64,000 nt of DNA from NCBI GenBank assembly GCA_018333995.1, contig JAGXSG010000007.1:1-64000 (forward strand). Reading direction: 5' to 3'. The position numbers were made by a program, and so were the translations under genes. The notes under the pieces were generated by a model. It had not been told where the DNA came from. It saw only the letters and a list, made by a program, of their open reading frames with translations, and searched no databases. Of the stretch, positions 17,137 to 26,199 are shown in pieces (the first letter of the stretch is position 1; the number at the start of each line of letters is the position of its first letter). This DNA comes from Clostridiales bacterium. GTDB taxonomy: Bacteria; Actinomycetota; Coriobacteriia; Anaerosomatales; SLCP01.

Positions 17137-19065
17137 ATGTCTGGAAAAGCTCATGGTTGGGGCGCACGTCGCGGTCGGACGGGGTGGAGGCGCTCAGGGT
17201 TTCGCTGTGTTGGAAGCGCACTCTGCGTGATTGCGCTCGCGACGGGGACGTCGGGGGTGTTGGCACAGAGTGCCCGTGGTGATGATGCGAGCCACCACGA
17301 GTACTCGGTGCTCTACGGGGGGAACTTCTCACCGTCGGATGCGCACAGGTTCGCGTTTCGACTTCACTATTTCGGCGGGACTGGGATCTGGACCGGCAAG
17401 ACGCAGACGTCGTACGACGCGCCGCAAGACGATGTCGCCCACTGGGACGTGACTAACGGCTATTCCGGAGTGGACAGATGGCCGGGGGCAAACCGGCGTG
17501 ACCTCATGTACCTGTCAACTCATGGATGGCCGGGGCAACTGCGCTTCTACTCGCCGAGATGGGTCGGCAGCACGCGGGACAACTCGGATTGGCGCAGACG
17601 TCTCGATCAGAATGGACACAACGACAACATCGGGCCGCGGGACAACGACCTGTGCGGAAGCAACACGTTTGGCTGGGAGCGCAACCTGTGGGAGATCGGA
17701 GCGACGTATCCCGGCTGGTCGGTGACGCGAACCAACAGCCGCTGGAACGATGACATCGAGTGGGTGTTCCTCGCCGCGTGCAATCAGCTGTCCGCAGGCG
17801 GCAACTCTCCGGGCTCCCGGGCGCTCTACGCGCGCACCCTTCTCGGAGACCCGCGACGGGCGCACTCTATCATGGGCTACCAGGCCACGGCTCCTGGTGA
17901 CGCGACTGACGTAGGGATCGTGGACAGCTTTTTCGATCAGGTCGCGCTCGGCAACTCGATTCGGTACTCATGGCTTCAAGCCAACTCTTACTTCTCGGGC
18001 AGCGCCAAGAACGCGGCTGTTCTCCTTCACGAACGCCATACCTACGAAGGACTGCCTCCGGTGAGGGCTCGCCAGGCCGATTCACCCACCGGCGAGATTG
18101 TCGACATGCGCTTCTGGTACCTGAACCTGCTTGGCAACCACATCGGCGGACCGCACCTCGGGTCGAACGAATCGCTTTGGTCGAGAGGGGTTGCAGCGCT
18201 GAGAGAAGCGTTCGCGATTCCCAAGGCGATGGCAAATTCGGAAACAAGGTTGATTCAAGGACGTAACACCACATTTCGGGTTGGCACAGAGTTCCCGAAA
18301 GCACCGAATGGAGTTTCCCCCTTGGTTTTGAAGTCTGACCGCCCGGAACCTGAGGAAGTGGCCCGCCGCACTCTTGGTGGAGGAAGAGCGGTTGCTGGCG
18401 CACTCGGTCAGACAAAGGGGTCCCGATTGTTCGAGCGGGACGGAAAGCGTCTGATGGTTTTCGAGGGTGATGGTTTTCTGTTAGACAACGGTGAGGAGTA
18501 CGGAAACGCCGTGGTTGACTTCACAGTTCACGAGGCCGTGGAGGCCGCAAAGCGCTATATCGGCGATCACGGAGGTCTCCCCGCCGATGCGGTTCTCAAC
18601 GGGGTTACTGGCGTGGCTGCCGCGTCAGTCGATCCACTTACGGGGAAGCTCACAGACGAGAAGACGCACGCCTACATCGTCGAGTACGGCCACGAGCATG
18701 CGGGGATTCCCATCGCTGGCACCGAGGGCGATTCGATCCGGATCGTGTTGGCGGCGGGAAAGCGCGTGTGCGAGATGCGAACCACCTGGCGTGAGGTGTC
18801 TCACAGCGGCCGCCCGGTACAGCTCATCGATGCGGAAGCGGCATTCGAAGCGGTCGCCCGTGAAGGTGAGCGGGTCACCGGACTTCCTCCTGTTGTTGAG
18901 GTTCAGAGGGCTCGGTTGGTCTACTACGCCAACAAGTCAAGCAGCCGCCAAAGCGTGATGTGGCCCGCGTGGGAGTTCACGCTCGTTGAAGAAGGCGCCG
19001 AGAGCGGTGCGATGCCGGCTGTCGTGTATGTCGATGCGCAGTCGGGCAGGGTGGTGACCGACTGA
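17137..19065 (+). CDS. secreted DUF6345-like protein with possible caspase-like His/Cys pair
   Basis: 642 residues from ATG at 17137 behind a G-rich ribosome-binding site. An Arg-rich start and hydrophobic segment ending near VLAQS suggest an export signal. Residues 60-330 include LMYLSTHGWPGQL (H129-G130) and WVFLAACNQLS (C215), each at the end of a predicted beta strand. This spacing resembles the catalytic His-Gly/Ala-Cys arrangement of caspase or gingipain-like peptidases and of DUF6345-type proteins. The C-terminal 200 residues look like PepSY-type repeats ending in VVYVDAQSGRVV. The next gene starts in the stop codon (TGATG) and encodes a lipoprotein, so the two may work together outside the cell. 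Substrate unknown; the peptidase idea is inference. Confidence 0.65.
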   Translation: MSGKAHGWGARRGRTGWRRSGFRCVGSALCVIALATGTSGVLAQSARGDDASHHEYSVLYGGNFSPSDAHRFAFRLHYFGGTGIWTGKTQTSYDAPQDDVAHWDVTNGYSGVDRWPGANRRDLMYLSTHGWPGQLRFYSPRWVGSTRDNSDWRRRLDQNGHNDNIGPRDNDLCGSNTFGWERNLWEIGATYPGWSVTRTNSRWNDDIEWVFLAACNQLSAGGNSPGSRALYARTLLGDPRRAHSIMGYQATAPGDATDVGIVDSFFDQVALGNSIRYSWLQANSYFSGSAKNAAVLLHERHTYEGLPPVRARQADSPTGEIVDMRFWYLNLLGNHIGGPHLGSNESLWSRGVAALREAFAIPKAMANSETRLIQGRNTTFRVGTEFPKAPNGVSPLVLKSDRPEPEEVARRTLGGGRAVAGALGQTKGSRLFERDGKRLMVFEGDGFLLDNGEEYGNAVVDFTVHEAVEAAKRYIGDHGGLPADAVLNGVTGVAAASVDPLTGKLTDEKTHAYIVEYGHEHAGIPIAGTEGDSIRIVLAAGKRVCEMRTTWREVSHSGRPVQLIDAEAAFEAVAREGERVTGLPPVVEVQRARLVYYANKSSSRQSVMWPAWEFTLVEEGAESGAMPAVVYVDAQSGRVVTD

Positions 19066-20408
19066 TGCCGCGATCGATGTCGGTTTGCGCGTTGTTGATG
19101 ACCGGAGTAGTGCTGTCCGTAGCGTTGTCGACAGCCGCCGGCTGCCGTTCAGCCGGGGGATTGAGCGTCATGGTGAGCGCAGAGAGCACGGGTACACACG
19201 TGGGCGCCGTAGAGATGGACGGGGGACCGCTCGTGTGGGCCGGCAAATCGCTCTACTCGTACACGAACGGGTCGCTCGTGGAGTCCGTGGGATTTTCAGC
19301 TGATTACTCCGCCGACGGGATCGGGTTCGGTGATTCAGTGGGTCCGGTATCGACGGGGGTCACACAACTCGGTGACGGGCGCCTGGTATTGGTCCGCACC
19401 GTCATCGACAGTGACCCCGAGGCAGGTCAGGAATCGCGCGGCTGGTACCACGAGGTTGTGGCCGCCCGGGTTGGCGACTCATCGGTAGAGACGGAGATCC
19501 TGTTCGCGTGTGCGGAAGTTCTCCGGTTTGGAGCGGTATCAGACGGTCCGAGTGTGAACGTGGCGTGCGTGGTCAACGACCCAGAGACAGATGAGGTATG
19601 GCTCGCGGGAGGCGTGCCCAATCCGGAAGGAGAGGGAGTCGATCATTGGGAACACCGGGTCGCAGGCAGGCCACAGGCGTGGGCGGTGTCCAAAGCGGGA
19701 TCGGGCGCTGTCGCGGTTGTGGGATTGTCGCCGGAGTCGCTCGAGCCGGTTTTGAGTATCACAGATGGGGACGGAACCAATGTGCGTACAGTAACTCTCG
19801 GCAACGGGCTGAAAAGGCCTGCGCGGATGTTTTCCATTCGTATGCCGGAAGGCGACGCTTGGCTAATCGAATGGTGGGAGGATGCCGGGACACGGCACAC
19901 TCTTACCACGTCCGACGGCAAGACCACTGAGGTGACGGACATACTAGCCGCCAACCCTCACGGCCAAGTGATCGCCGTTGGTGATGTGGTACCTGAATCC
20001 CCAGGGGATGAGGTGGTGCTGAACCACGGAAGTGCAGACGGTGAGTCGCGACGGACTGTGGTGGCAACAGTAAGTGATGGCGCTTTTCGCGAACTGTTCG
20101 AGCTGTCTTCAAGTTCAGTGAGCGCCGCCCAGTTCGCCGACATCAACGGTGACGGCCTTCTTGACGTTGTGTGTGTGGAGGGGGTTGCCGCTCCACAGCA
20201 GTTCAGCCATCGCAGCATCGAGCGAATGGGCGTCTGGCTCTGGAACGGATCAGGTTTTGATCCTCCAAGATACTCGGGTGACTACGATGCGGGTGTGGCG
20301 TCATTTGACAGCGTGGATATCGATGGTGATGGACGACTTGAGCTGATCGTGGGCTACGACGACTTGAGCGTGGAGCGCGCTCGAGTCGACATCTTGCGCG
20401 TCAACTAG
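19065..20408 (+). CDS. lipoprotein with C-terminal FG-GAP-like repeats
   Basis: 447 residues. The N terminus has a hydrophobic stretch ending in the lipobox STAAGC, so it is predicted to be lipid-anchored on the outer face of the membrane. The body is beta-rich, and the C terminus has two calcium-type FG-GAP motifs (FADINGDGLLDVV and SVDIDGDGRLELIVGYDD), suggesting a beta-propeller. It overlaps the upstream secreted protein gene by one base, indicating a shared transcript. Binding partner unknown. Confidence 0.7.
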   Translation: MPRSMSVCALLMTGVVLSVALSTAAGCRSAGGLSVMVSAESTGTHVGAVEMDGGPLVWAGKSLYSYTNGSLVESVGFSADYSADGIGFGDSVGPVSTGVTQLGDGRLVLVRTVIDSDPEAGQESRGWYHEVVAARVGDSSVETEILFACAEVLRFGAVSDGPSVNVACVVNDPETDEVWLAGGVPNPEGEGVDHWEHRVAGRPQAWAVSKAGSGAVAVVGLSPESLEPVLSITDGDGTNVRTVTLGNGLKRPARMFSIRMPEGDAWLIEWWEDAGTRHTLTTSDGKTTEVTDILAANPHGQVIAVGDVVPESPGDEVVLNHGSADGESRRTVVATVSDGAFRELFELSSSSVSAAQFADINGDGLLDVVCVEGVAAPQQFSHRSIERMGVWLWNGSGFDPPRYSGDYDAGVASFDSVDIDGDGRLELIVGYDDLSVERARVDILRVN

Positions 20409-20473
20409 TGTTCTTGCTGTGGGCGTTTGTTCGACGTACGTGAGGTTTCAAAGGTGTAGCGAAAGACAGTCCG

Positions 20474-20508
20474 GGCGCCCCCTCCGCCCCGGCGGGGAAA
20501 GGGGCGCC
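20474..20508 (+). promoter_or_regulatory. GC-rich hairpin covering the comEA ribosome-binding region
   Basis: GGCGCCCC (20474-20481) pairs perfectly with GGGGCGCC (20501-20508), with a further GC-rich inner pairing. The purine-rich segment GGGGAAAGGGG (20494-20504), the only plausible comEA ribosome-binding site, lies in the loop and 3' arm; the ATG is at 20514. The structure could act as a terminator for the lipoprotein gene or could hide the comEA start. Confidence 0.45.
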
Positions 20509-20513
20509 TGTTC

Positions 20514-21254
20514 ATGTTTGATGACGTGCGTGTGGAGCCGGAACGATCACATGGGCGTGGAGCAAGTTTTCTCCGAAGGACCGGTCTTACGGATATCTCT
20601 CCGGCGGCGCTCACCGGCGTAGTGGTGATGCTCCTCGTTGCGCTTCTCGTGGCCGCGTGGCGCGTTGGCGGTGCCCTGTTCGATGGAGGTGCGCCCCAGG
20701 TTGCATTTGAGTCAAATCTCGCCGAAGATGTCGCATCGCACGCCCACGGAGAGGACGATAGCTCGGGCGTTGCGACACCGGCTGCGGATGCGCAACCTGA
20801 AAGCGTGTGGGTGCACGTCGCTGGAGCCGTGAACTCTCCGGGGCTCAGAGAGCTGCCTGTTGGTTCGCGCGTCGGGGATGCGGTCGAGGCGGCAGGCGGG
20901 CCTTCGCCAGAGGCATCAATCGACACGATCAACCTGGCGCAGATCATCAATGACGGGGAACACGTCTACGTCCCAACTCGTGAACAGGCTGCGGCCGGCA
21001 CCGTGCCCTCGCCTGTGGGCACATCGAGCGGTGCGACACGTGGCGGTTCCAGCGCGGGACAGCACGTGAACATCAATTCCGCGGGGGAGAGCGAGCTTGA
21101 GGCGCTTCCAGGGGTGGGGCCTGCCACCGCTGCGAGAATCGTTGCTGACCGGGAGGCAAACGGTCCGTTCAGCGCACCCGAAGACATCATGCGGGTACCT
21201 GGCATCGGAGAGAAGAAACTTGAGGCGATGCGCGATTTCATCGTGGTGCGATGA
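20514..21254 (+). CDS. comEA: ComEA-like competence DNA-binding protein
   Basis: 246 residues. One membrane helix (about 32-52) anchors the protein. An SLBB-like domain follows (VWVHVAGAVNSPGLRELPVGSRV, about 100-165). A flexible Ser/Gly linker leads to two helix-hairpin-helix motifs (VNINSAGESELEALPGVGPATAARI, about 185-246). This is the standard ComEA layout: a surface receptor that binds double-stranded DNA for uptake. The comEC start overlaps its stop (ATGA). Confidence 0.93.
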   Translation: MFDDVRVEPERSHGRGASFLRRTGLTDISPAALTGVVVMLLVALLVAAWRVGGALFDGGAPQVAFESNLAEDVASHAHGEDDSSGVATPAADAQPESVWVHVAGAVNSPGLRELPVGSRVGDAVEAAGGPSPEASIDTINLAQIINDGEHVYVPTREQAAAGTVPSPVGTSSGATRGGSSAGQHVNINSAGESELEALPGVGPATAARIVADREANGPFSAPEDIMRVPGIGEKKLEAMRDFIVVR

Positions 21255-23977
21255 GCACCAATTATCGCCCGCGTCCGAGCATACCGGCACTCGCATGGTA
21301 TTCGATCATGCTGTTTTGCGGAGTTCTCACTAGTGAGGAGCTGTCCTGGCGGTACCTGACGGGTGATATGCAAGTGCCGCTGCCGACCGTTGCTGTGATC
21401 GCACTGACACTGGCATCGATTGGCTTCGTGGCGTGCATCGGCATGGCGCGCTTGCTTCGACGGTACGCTTATGGACGTGCCAGGGTGGTGCAGATCGGCT
21501 GTTTTGCCGGGGTGCTCTTCGTGTGGGCGGCGCTGGGAGTGGCCTCAGGTTCAGCCCGCTGGTCTGGTTGGCACGCAGCTCAAGCCCAATTGCCCACACC
21601 GAACGAATCGACAGCCGACGCACAAACTCCCAACACAGCAGTTGTCGCCATTCGCGATCCAACTCAGGGCCGGTTTGGGTGGGTGACGACCGTCCGCCCG
21701 CTTGAAGGCGCTCCAGTTCGTTTCCGAGTGATGCTGCCGCCCGGACAGGATCCGCCCGTTCGTCTCGGAGAAGTGTTTGCTCTTAAGCAGCGGGTAATGC
21801 CAATCGATCCATCCCAGGAGTGGGCGCGCCGTGCACATCGCCGGTTCGAGGCGGGCAGCGTGCCGGTGCGCGCGGTAGAGATTGAGGGATGGGCTTCCAC
21901 GCCAAGCGGATGGGCGGGCCCGATCAGGGCTACGGTCAACGAGATGGTGGCTAAAGTCCCTGGGGCGAGAGGGGATGTGCTCCAAGGGGTGCTCTTGGGC
22001 GACAGGACCCGTATGAGTGGCACTGTGACCGAAGAGGACATGCGTGTATGCGGGCTCTCGCATCTCATCGCAGTATCCGGCACACACTTGAGCATAGTGG
22101 GAATGCTTCTCGGACGCGTTTTAGGCCACGCGCGCCAGGGACTTGTGACCCGCGCTGCTGTGGTGGTCGCAGCGATGGGAATGTACGTCGTCCTCACCGG
22201 TGTTCAGCCCTCGGCACTTCGCGCGTTGGGCATGGGTGCTGTTGCGGGGCTCGCGGCCGTATCCGGCCGCCGCGGTGACGGGCTTGCTGCTTTGGCGGCG
22301 GCCGTCGCTGTGATGCTTATGGCCGATCCCGTTGTCGCGTTTGATATTGGGTTCCGCCTTTCGGTATGCGCTGTCGCGGGAATCGTTGTGTTTGGAGGGC
22401 TTGCCGGCGAATGGATTCGCTCGGCGTTCGGGACGGGACGTGTCCACCGTTGGGCTGAGGGCGCCGCCGACATGTTGGCGTTGACTCTCGTGGCCCAAGT
22501 GGCTACCTTGCCTGTCGCGCTGCCCGCTTTTGGCATGTTTTCGCTGATTGCCCCGCTTGCCAACGTGATCGCCATGCCCCTCGTCACTGTTGGTTTGATT
22601 GTAGGTCTCGTAGCTGCCGTGGCCGGTCTTGTGTTGAGCGTGGTGGCAGGTCCGTTCATGTCACTGGCCGCATTGCCTCTTGGACTGGTCACAACGCTGG
22701 CGCGTCACTTCGCGTCGATACCGGGAGCCGCTCTCGGCGTGGAGGCGCCGCCTGGCCCGCTTGTCGCAACCGTGACCGTGGCTACGTGCGCGCTTTGGGT
22801 CGCGTGGCCTCGACCGAGAGACTCAACAGCTCCGCGGATGGCGCTCGGTCTCGTGGTGGCGCTCACGGTATGGGGCATGATCGGCGCCCCCACACCCTCC
22901 GGCGAACCTCGCATCCGTGTGCTCGACGTCGGCCAAGGGGATGCGGTGATCGTTACCGACGACAACGCGACCCTGCTCATTGATACGGGACCGGATCCGG
23001 ACGTTCTCAGGACCGCGCTGACTCGTGCCGGAATCAGACGGATCGACGCGCTTGTGTTCACTCACGACCACGCCGATCACACCGGTGGCGCACCGGGCCT
23101 CGTCGGCGTCGTCCGGGTCGGGCGCGCGTTTGCGCCCAGCGTTGCTGATCCGGAGGCCTTCGCGCAACTAATCCCGCACCTCGACCGAGTTGTTGATTAC
23201 CGGAAAGACGAAGGTTCGCTACTTGGCTCCATAGCCGCGGGCGATGTGCTCACCGTGGGGCTCACGCGATTGGAGGCTTTGTGGCCGAGAGGGCCTGATC
23301 CAGCGCTTGCGACCAACGATACGAGTGTAATCCTGCACCTGACCCGTGGTGAATTCTCGGCGATCCTCCCGGGCGACGCCGAGGAGGTCGTGTGGGACCG
23401 TCTTGCGCGGGACGAAATGATTCCCGATATCGATGTGCTGCTGGTACCGCACCACGGTAGCTCAAACGGAATCACAGCAACTGCCCTCGATACCTTGCGA
23501 CCAGCCGTCGCGCTCATCAGCGCGGGTGCCGGAAACGAGTTTGGACACCCCTCGCGATCGGTGATTGATCTGCTTGAGGACCGTGAGATCGCGGTGTTTC
23601 GAACAGATATCCACGGTGAACTGCGGGTTTCTCACGATCTTGACGGTCGGTTCGCCGTTTTCACCACCCGTGGAGCCCGGGAGGCGGCGTGTGCGACAAT
23701 CTCGGGTGGTATCGCACGCACCCTCACAGAACCCGGAGATCATGACCGACCCTCGACTTGCAGACCTCAAACCCGTCTACCTCATCTACGGACCAGAGGA
23801 GCTGCTGCTTACGCAGGCGGTAGAGCGCTTGAAGCAAAGGCTGGCGGCCGTCGCGGATCTCGACTACAACTTGACGGTGCTCGATGGGGATCGGACCGAC
23901 GGCGACTCGGTCATCACGGTCTGCAACACGTTGCCGTTCATGTCCGAGCGCCGCCTGGTGATTGTGCGCAGGGCTGA
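21251..23977 (+). CDS. comEC: ComEC/Rec2 DNA-uptake channel with out-of-family C-terminal tail
   Basis: The open frame covers 908 residues. Several N-terminal membrane helices surround a competence domain with LSHLIAVSGTHLSIVG. The C-terminal metallo-beta-lactamase-like domain has LDVGQGDAVIV and THDHADH (H605, H607, D609, H610). Recognisable ComEC sequence ends near FAVFTTRG (about residue 810). The frame then reads on about 236 bases into holA in another frame, giving a basic, low-complexity tail. Either the original stop was lost or a frameshift lies near 23670. Role: passes single-stranded DNA through the membrane. Confidence 0.9.
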   Translation: MSTNYRPRPSIPALAWYSIMLFCGVLTSEELSWRYLTGDMQVPLPTVAVIALTLASIGFVACIGMARLLRRYAYGRARVVQIGCFAGVLFVWAALGVASGSARWSGWHAAQAQLPTPNESTADAQTPNTAVVAIRDPTQGRFGWVTTVRPLEGAPVRFRVMLPPGQDPPVRLGEVFALKQRVMPIDPSQEWARRAHRRFEAGSVPVRAVEIEGWASTPSGWAGPIRATVNEMVAKVPGARGDVLQGVLLGDRTRMSGTVTEEDMRVCGLSHLIAVSGTHLSIVGMLLGRVLGHARQGLVTRAAVVVAAMGMYVVLTGVQPSALRALGMGAVAGLAAVSGRRGDGLAALAAAVAVMLMADPVVAFDIGFRLSVCAVAGIVVFGGLAGEWIRSAFGTGRVHRWAEGAADMLALTLVAQVATLPVALPAFGMFSLIAPLANVIAMPLVTVGLIVGLVAAVAGLVLSVVAGPFMSLAALPLGLVTTLARHFASIPGAALGVEAPPGPLVATVTVATCALWVAWPRPRDSTAPRMALGLVVALTVWGMIGAPTPSGEPRIRVLDVGQGDAVIVTDDNATLLIDTGPDPDVLRTALTRAGIRRIDALVFTHDHADHTGGAPGLVGVVRVGRAFAPSVADPEAFAQLIPHLDRVVDYRKDEGSLLGSIAAGDVLTVGLTRLEALWPRGPDPALATNDTSVILHLTRGEFSAILPGDAEEVVWDRLARDEMIPDIDVLLVPHHGSSNGITATALDTLRPAVALISAGAGNEFGHPSRSVIDLLEDREIAVFRTDIHGELRVSHDLDGRFAVFTTRGAREAACATISGGIARTLTEPGDHDRPSTCRPQTRLPHLRTRGAAAYAGGRALEAKAGGRRGSRLQLDGARWGSDRRRLGHHGLQHVAVHVRAPPGDCAQG

Positions 23978-24722
23978 CGCCTTGCCCAAAGACTCGCTTG
24001 ACGTGATTGCTCGCTACGCCGCTGACCCGAATCCGGAGACGGTACTTGTTCTTGTTGCGCTCAAGCTTGCGAAGAACCTCCGTGTGTACAAGGCGATCGA
24101 CGCGCTGGGAGGGGTCTCGGAGTACAAGTCACCCAAGAAAGGTGAGTATGCGCAGCGCGTCCTCGAGTTCTTCGCGCAGCGCGGGAAGCGCATTGGGCTT
24201 GATGCGGCTGAAGTGCTAGTCCGTGCTGTCGGGTACGACCTGAGGCACCTTTCGACAGAAGTAGACAAGGTAGTGGCCTTCGCGGGAGACAAGGAGACAC
24301 TTTCGCGTCGCGATGTCGAGCATGTTGTCTCCACAACCGCGCCTCCGTCGGTCTTCGATTTCACCGACGCTCTCGGCGCGAGAGATGTTCGGGCTGCGCT
24401 GCGCCTGCTTGCGCTCCTCGTCGATCAAGGCGAGTCGGTGCACGGCATCCTTGCGCTCAGCGTGCGCCACGTACGCCACATGCTTTCAGTTCACGCGATC
24501 AAGGCCCGAAGCCCAAGCGGGTCTCCAGTGGGCGAGATAATGCGGGAGGTCGGGGTGGCCAACTGGCAGGCCAACAAGTTGCTGCGTCAGGCGGGACGGT
24601 ACTCTGGCCCTGAGTTGGTGGACGCCCTGAGAGGTGCCGCTCGCACGGATGCGGAAATGAAGACGAGCCGGGATGCCCGGCTCGTCTTCGAACGCTGGAT
24701 AGTGGATCTCTGCCGTGACTAG
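23742..24722 (+). CDS. holA: DNA polymerase III delta subunit
   Basis: 326 residues, normal for HolA. The clamp-loader subunit opens the beta sliding clamp. The start ATG at 23742 is set by the family N terminus ([20 protein letters not shown]). [17 protein letters not shown] and the C-terminal alpha-helical bundle ([18 protein letters not shown]) are typical. It lies wholly inside the comEC reading frame for its first 236 bases. Its 3' end contains a 14-bp inverted repeat, and its TAG stop shares the palindrome CTAG with the converging rpsT stop. comEA-comEC-holA-rpsT is a common order in Gram-positive bacteria. Confidence 0.92.
   Translation: MTDPRLADLKPVYLIYGPEELLLTQAVERLKQRLAAVADLDYNLTVLDGDRTDGDSVITVCNTLPFMSERRLVIVRRADALPKDSLDVIARYAADPNPETVLVLVALKLAKNLRVYKAIDALGGVSEYKSPKKGEYAQRVLEFFAQRGKRIGLDAAEVLVRAVGYDLRHLSTEVDKVVAFAGDKETLSRRDVEHVVSTTAPPSVFDFTDALGARDVRAALRLLALLVDQGESVHGILALSVRHVRHMLSVHAIKARSPSGSPVGEIMREVGVANWQANKLLRQAGRYSGPELVDALRGAARTDAEMKTSRDARLVFERWIVDLCRD
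24659..24689 (-). terminator. perfect 14-bp hairpin inside holA, likely rpsT terminator
   Basis: GAAGACGAGCCGGG (24659-24672) and its exact complement (24676-24689) flank a 3-nt loop. On the minus strand the hairpin sits 30 bp beyond the rpsT stop and is followed by CATTTCC, so it could terminate rpsT. In the plus direction it codes for [12 protein letters not shown] of HolA. Confidence 0.6.
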
Positions 24723-24985
24723 TCGCCACTCCCAGTTGCGCGCTTCATGATGCCCGACTTGCGGTTCGCTGCCTGATTCTTGTGGATAACGCCATTGCTT
24801 GCCGCTTTATCAAGCATGCGTGATGCATCCTGCGCGGCGGCGACGGCGGCGTCAGAATCTCCTGCGCCGACAGCGACATCCACCTTCTTGATGGCTGTCT
24901 TGATGGCGGACTTGGCCGCCTTGTTGCGGTCATGTGCTTTCGCGCTGGTCAAGATGCGCTTCTTTTGGCTCTTGATGTTCGCCAC
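24719..24985 (-). CDS. rpsT: 30S ribosomal protein S20
   Basis: 88 residues, the normal size. The N terminus [20 protein letters not shown] is diagnostic. The start is GTG at 24985, 7-8 nt after GAGGAA; a longer in-frame extension lacks family similarity. S20 binds 16S rRNA during early small-subunit assembly. It converges on holA. Confidence 0.96.
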   Translation of the reverse strand: MANIKSQKKRILTSAKAHDRNKAAKSAIKTAIKKVDVAVGAGDSDAAVAAAQDASRMLDKAASNGVIHKNQAANRKSGIMKRATGSGD

Positions 24986-25047
24986 TGGTACGGTTCCTCT
25001 CTCGGTCAACATGGTGCCCGTCGCAGTGGGGCTGGACGAACCCAGGT

Positions 25048-25076
25048 AGGATAGCACACGGCGATGACGTGAGGAA
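25048..25076 (-). promoter_or_regulatory. candidate rpsT promoter
   Basis: On the minus strand TTCCTC and an extended -10 TGCTATCCT are separated by 17 bp, about 65 bp upstream of the rpsT start. Confidence 0.4.
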
Positions 25077-25388
25077 GGATTCCTCCAGCTCAGTTTATCC
25101 GGCCCTTCCGGCTTGCGCCAAGCATGTCGCGGCTCTCGCGTACCTATGGAAGACCCTGAAACAACCCCGACCTCTACGCGAAAACTGGTATGCGAGTGAT
25201 TGCTCAGCCTTGGCGGCGGCCACCCTGTCTAACCCGCGCTTCTCGACGCGCAGGAGCGTTCGGCCGCTTCGCGGTGTAAGCTGGTGGCGCGCAGCTTATG
25301 CGCAAATCGTTGACCGACAGGCCACCGGCATGCGGGCTCGATGGCAAGGCCGGGTTTCCAGCGGGTACCATGTTGGTGGAGGATCGCC
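25077..25388. other. gap with no recognisable gene
   Basis: About 310 bp between the rpsT promoter and the MNT gene. Open frames here look like chance and none has a ribosome-binding site and family signal. The last bases hold the GGAGG of the MNT gene (25378-25382). The region marks the left edge of the small accessory patch. Confidence 0.5.
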
Positions 25389-25697
25389 ATGGTTGCTGTG
25401 ATCGAAGACAGAATGGATGCGATACGCAAGGCGTGTGAGCGTTTCCACGTGGTACGCCTCGATGTCTTCGGCTCGGTGCTGCGTGACGACTTCGAGCCTG
25501 GACGAAGTGATATTGATTTCCTGGTCGATTTCGGTTCCATGTCGCCCTACGACAAGCCGGATGCATACTTCGGCCTGCTGGACGAACTGCGCGCCATCCT
25601 CGGAACTGATGTCGATCTCGTGATGGTTGGCGCGCTCAAGAACCGCTACATCCGCGACGATGTCAATCGGACGAAACAGCAGCTCTATGCAGCGTGA
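25389..25697 (+). CDS. MNT-type nucleotidyltransferase, antitoxin of a HEPN-MNT pair
   Basis: 102 residues, ATG after GGAGG. The minimal nucleotidyltransferase motif is intact: GSVLRDDFEPGRSDIDFLVDF contains G28-S29 and the catalytic pair D41/D43. MNT proteins neutralise HEPN toxins, in studied cases by AMP transfer onto the toxin. The downstream HEPN gene overlaps it by 11 bases but is frameshifted, so the pair is probably inactive as a toxin system or the antitoxin is now an orphan. Confidence 0.85.
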   Translation: MVAVIEDRMDAIRKACERFHVVRLDVFGSVLRDDFEPGRSDIDFLVDFGSMSPYDKPDAYFGLLDELRAILGTDVDLVMVGALKNRYIRDDVNRTKQQLYAA

Positions 25698-26039
25698 GCC
25701 GCGCGCATACCTTGCCGATATCCTGGAGTCGTGCGACGCGATTGATGCTGCGGTCGTTGGCATGCGGATCTCGGACTATCTCGCGAACAGACTCGTTCGA
25801 TCCTCCGTGGAGCGCGAGTTCACGATCATCGGGAAGCGGTGCTAGCTCTGTCACACAAAGCGCCAGAAGTCTTCGCTTCGATCACGGGCGCACGGCGGAT
25901 CGTCGACTTCCGGAATCGCCTGACACATGAGTATCCGACCGTCGATGACGAGCTAGTGTGGGGACTTGCGAAGGTTGATTTGCAGGTTCTCAGAGGCGAG
26001 TGCGAAGCGCTGATTTCGCAGTTCGACTCTGCGGACTAG
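25687..26039 (+). pseudogene. HEPN-domain (DUF86-like) toxin gene, frameshifted
   Basis: The first frame reads MQREPRAYLADILESCDAI through to FTIIG and then stops at 25843-25845. The remainder continues in another frame as ALSHKAPEVFASITGARR and includes FRNRLTHEYP, the HEPN RNase motif (R, N and H). Adding one G to the GGG run at 25831-25833 would restore IIGEAVLALS, a natural join. The break is therefore a one-base deletion or a sequencing error. Restored length is about 117 residues, normal for DUF86. Confidence 0.8.
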
Positions 26040-26199
26040 CAAGCAGTTCGTGCCGACTTGATGGCAACACCTACGACGAAGTCATGGCGCGGTTCCACCA
26101 GCAACTGCTGACGGCCACAAGGTTGACTGTGGAAGAGGGGCGCATCCGTTGTGGCAGATGCCTAAGGGCGTTAGATTCAGCGGCACATCCATTACGCGC

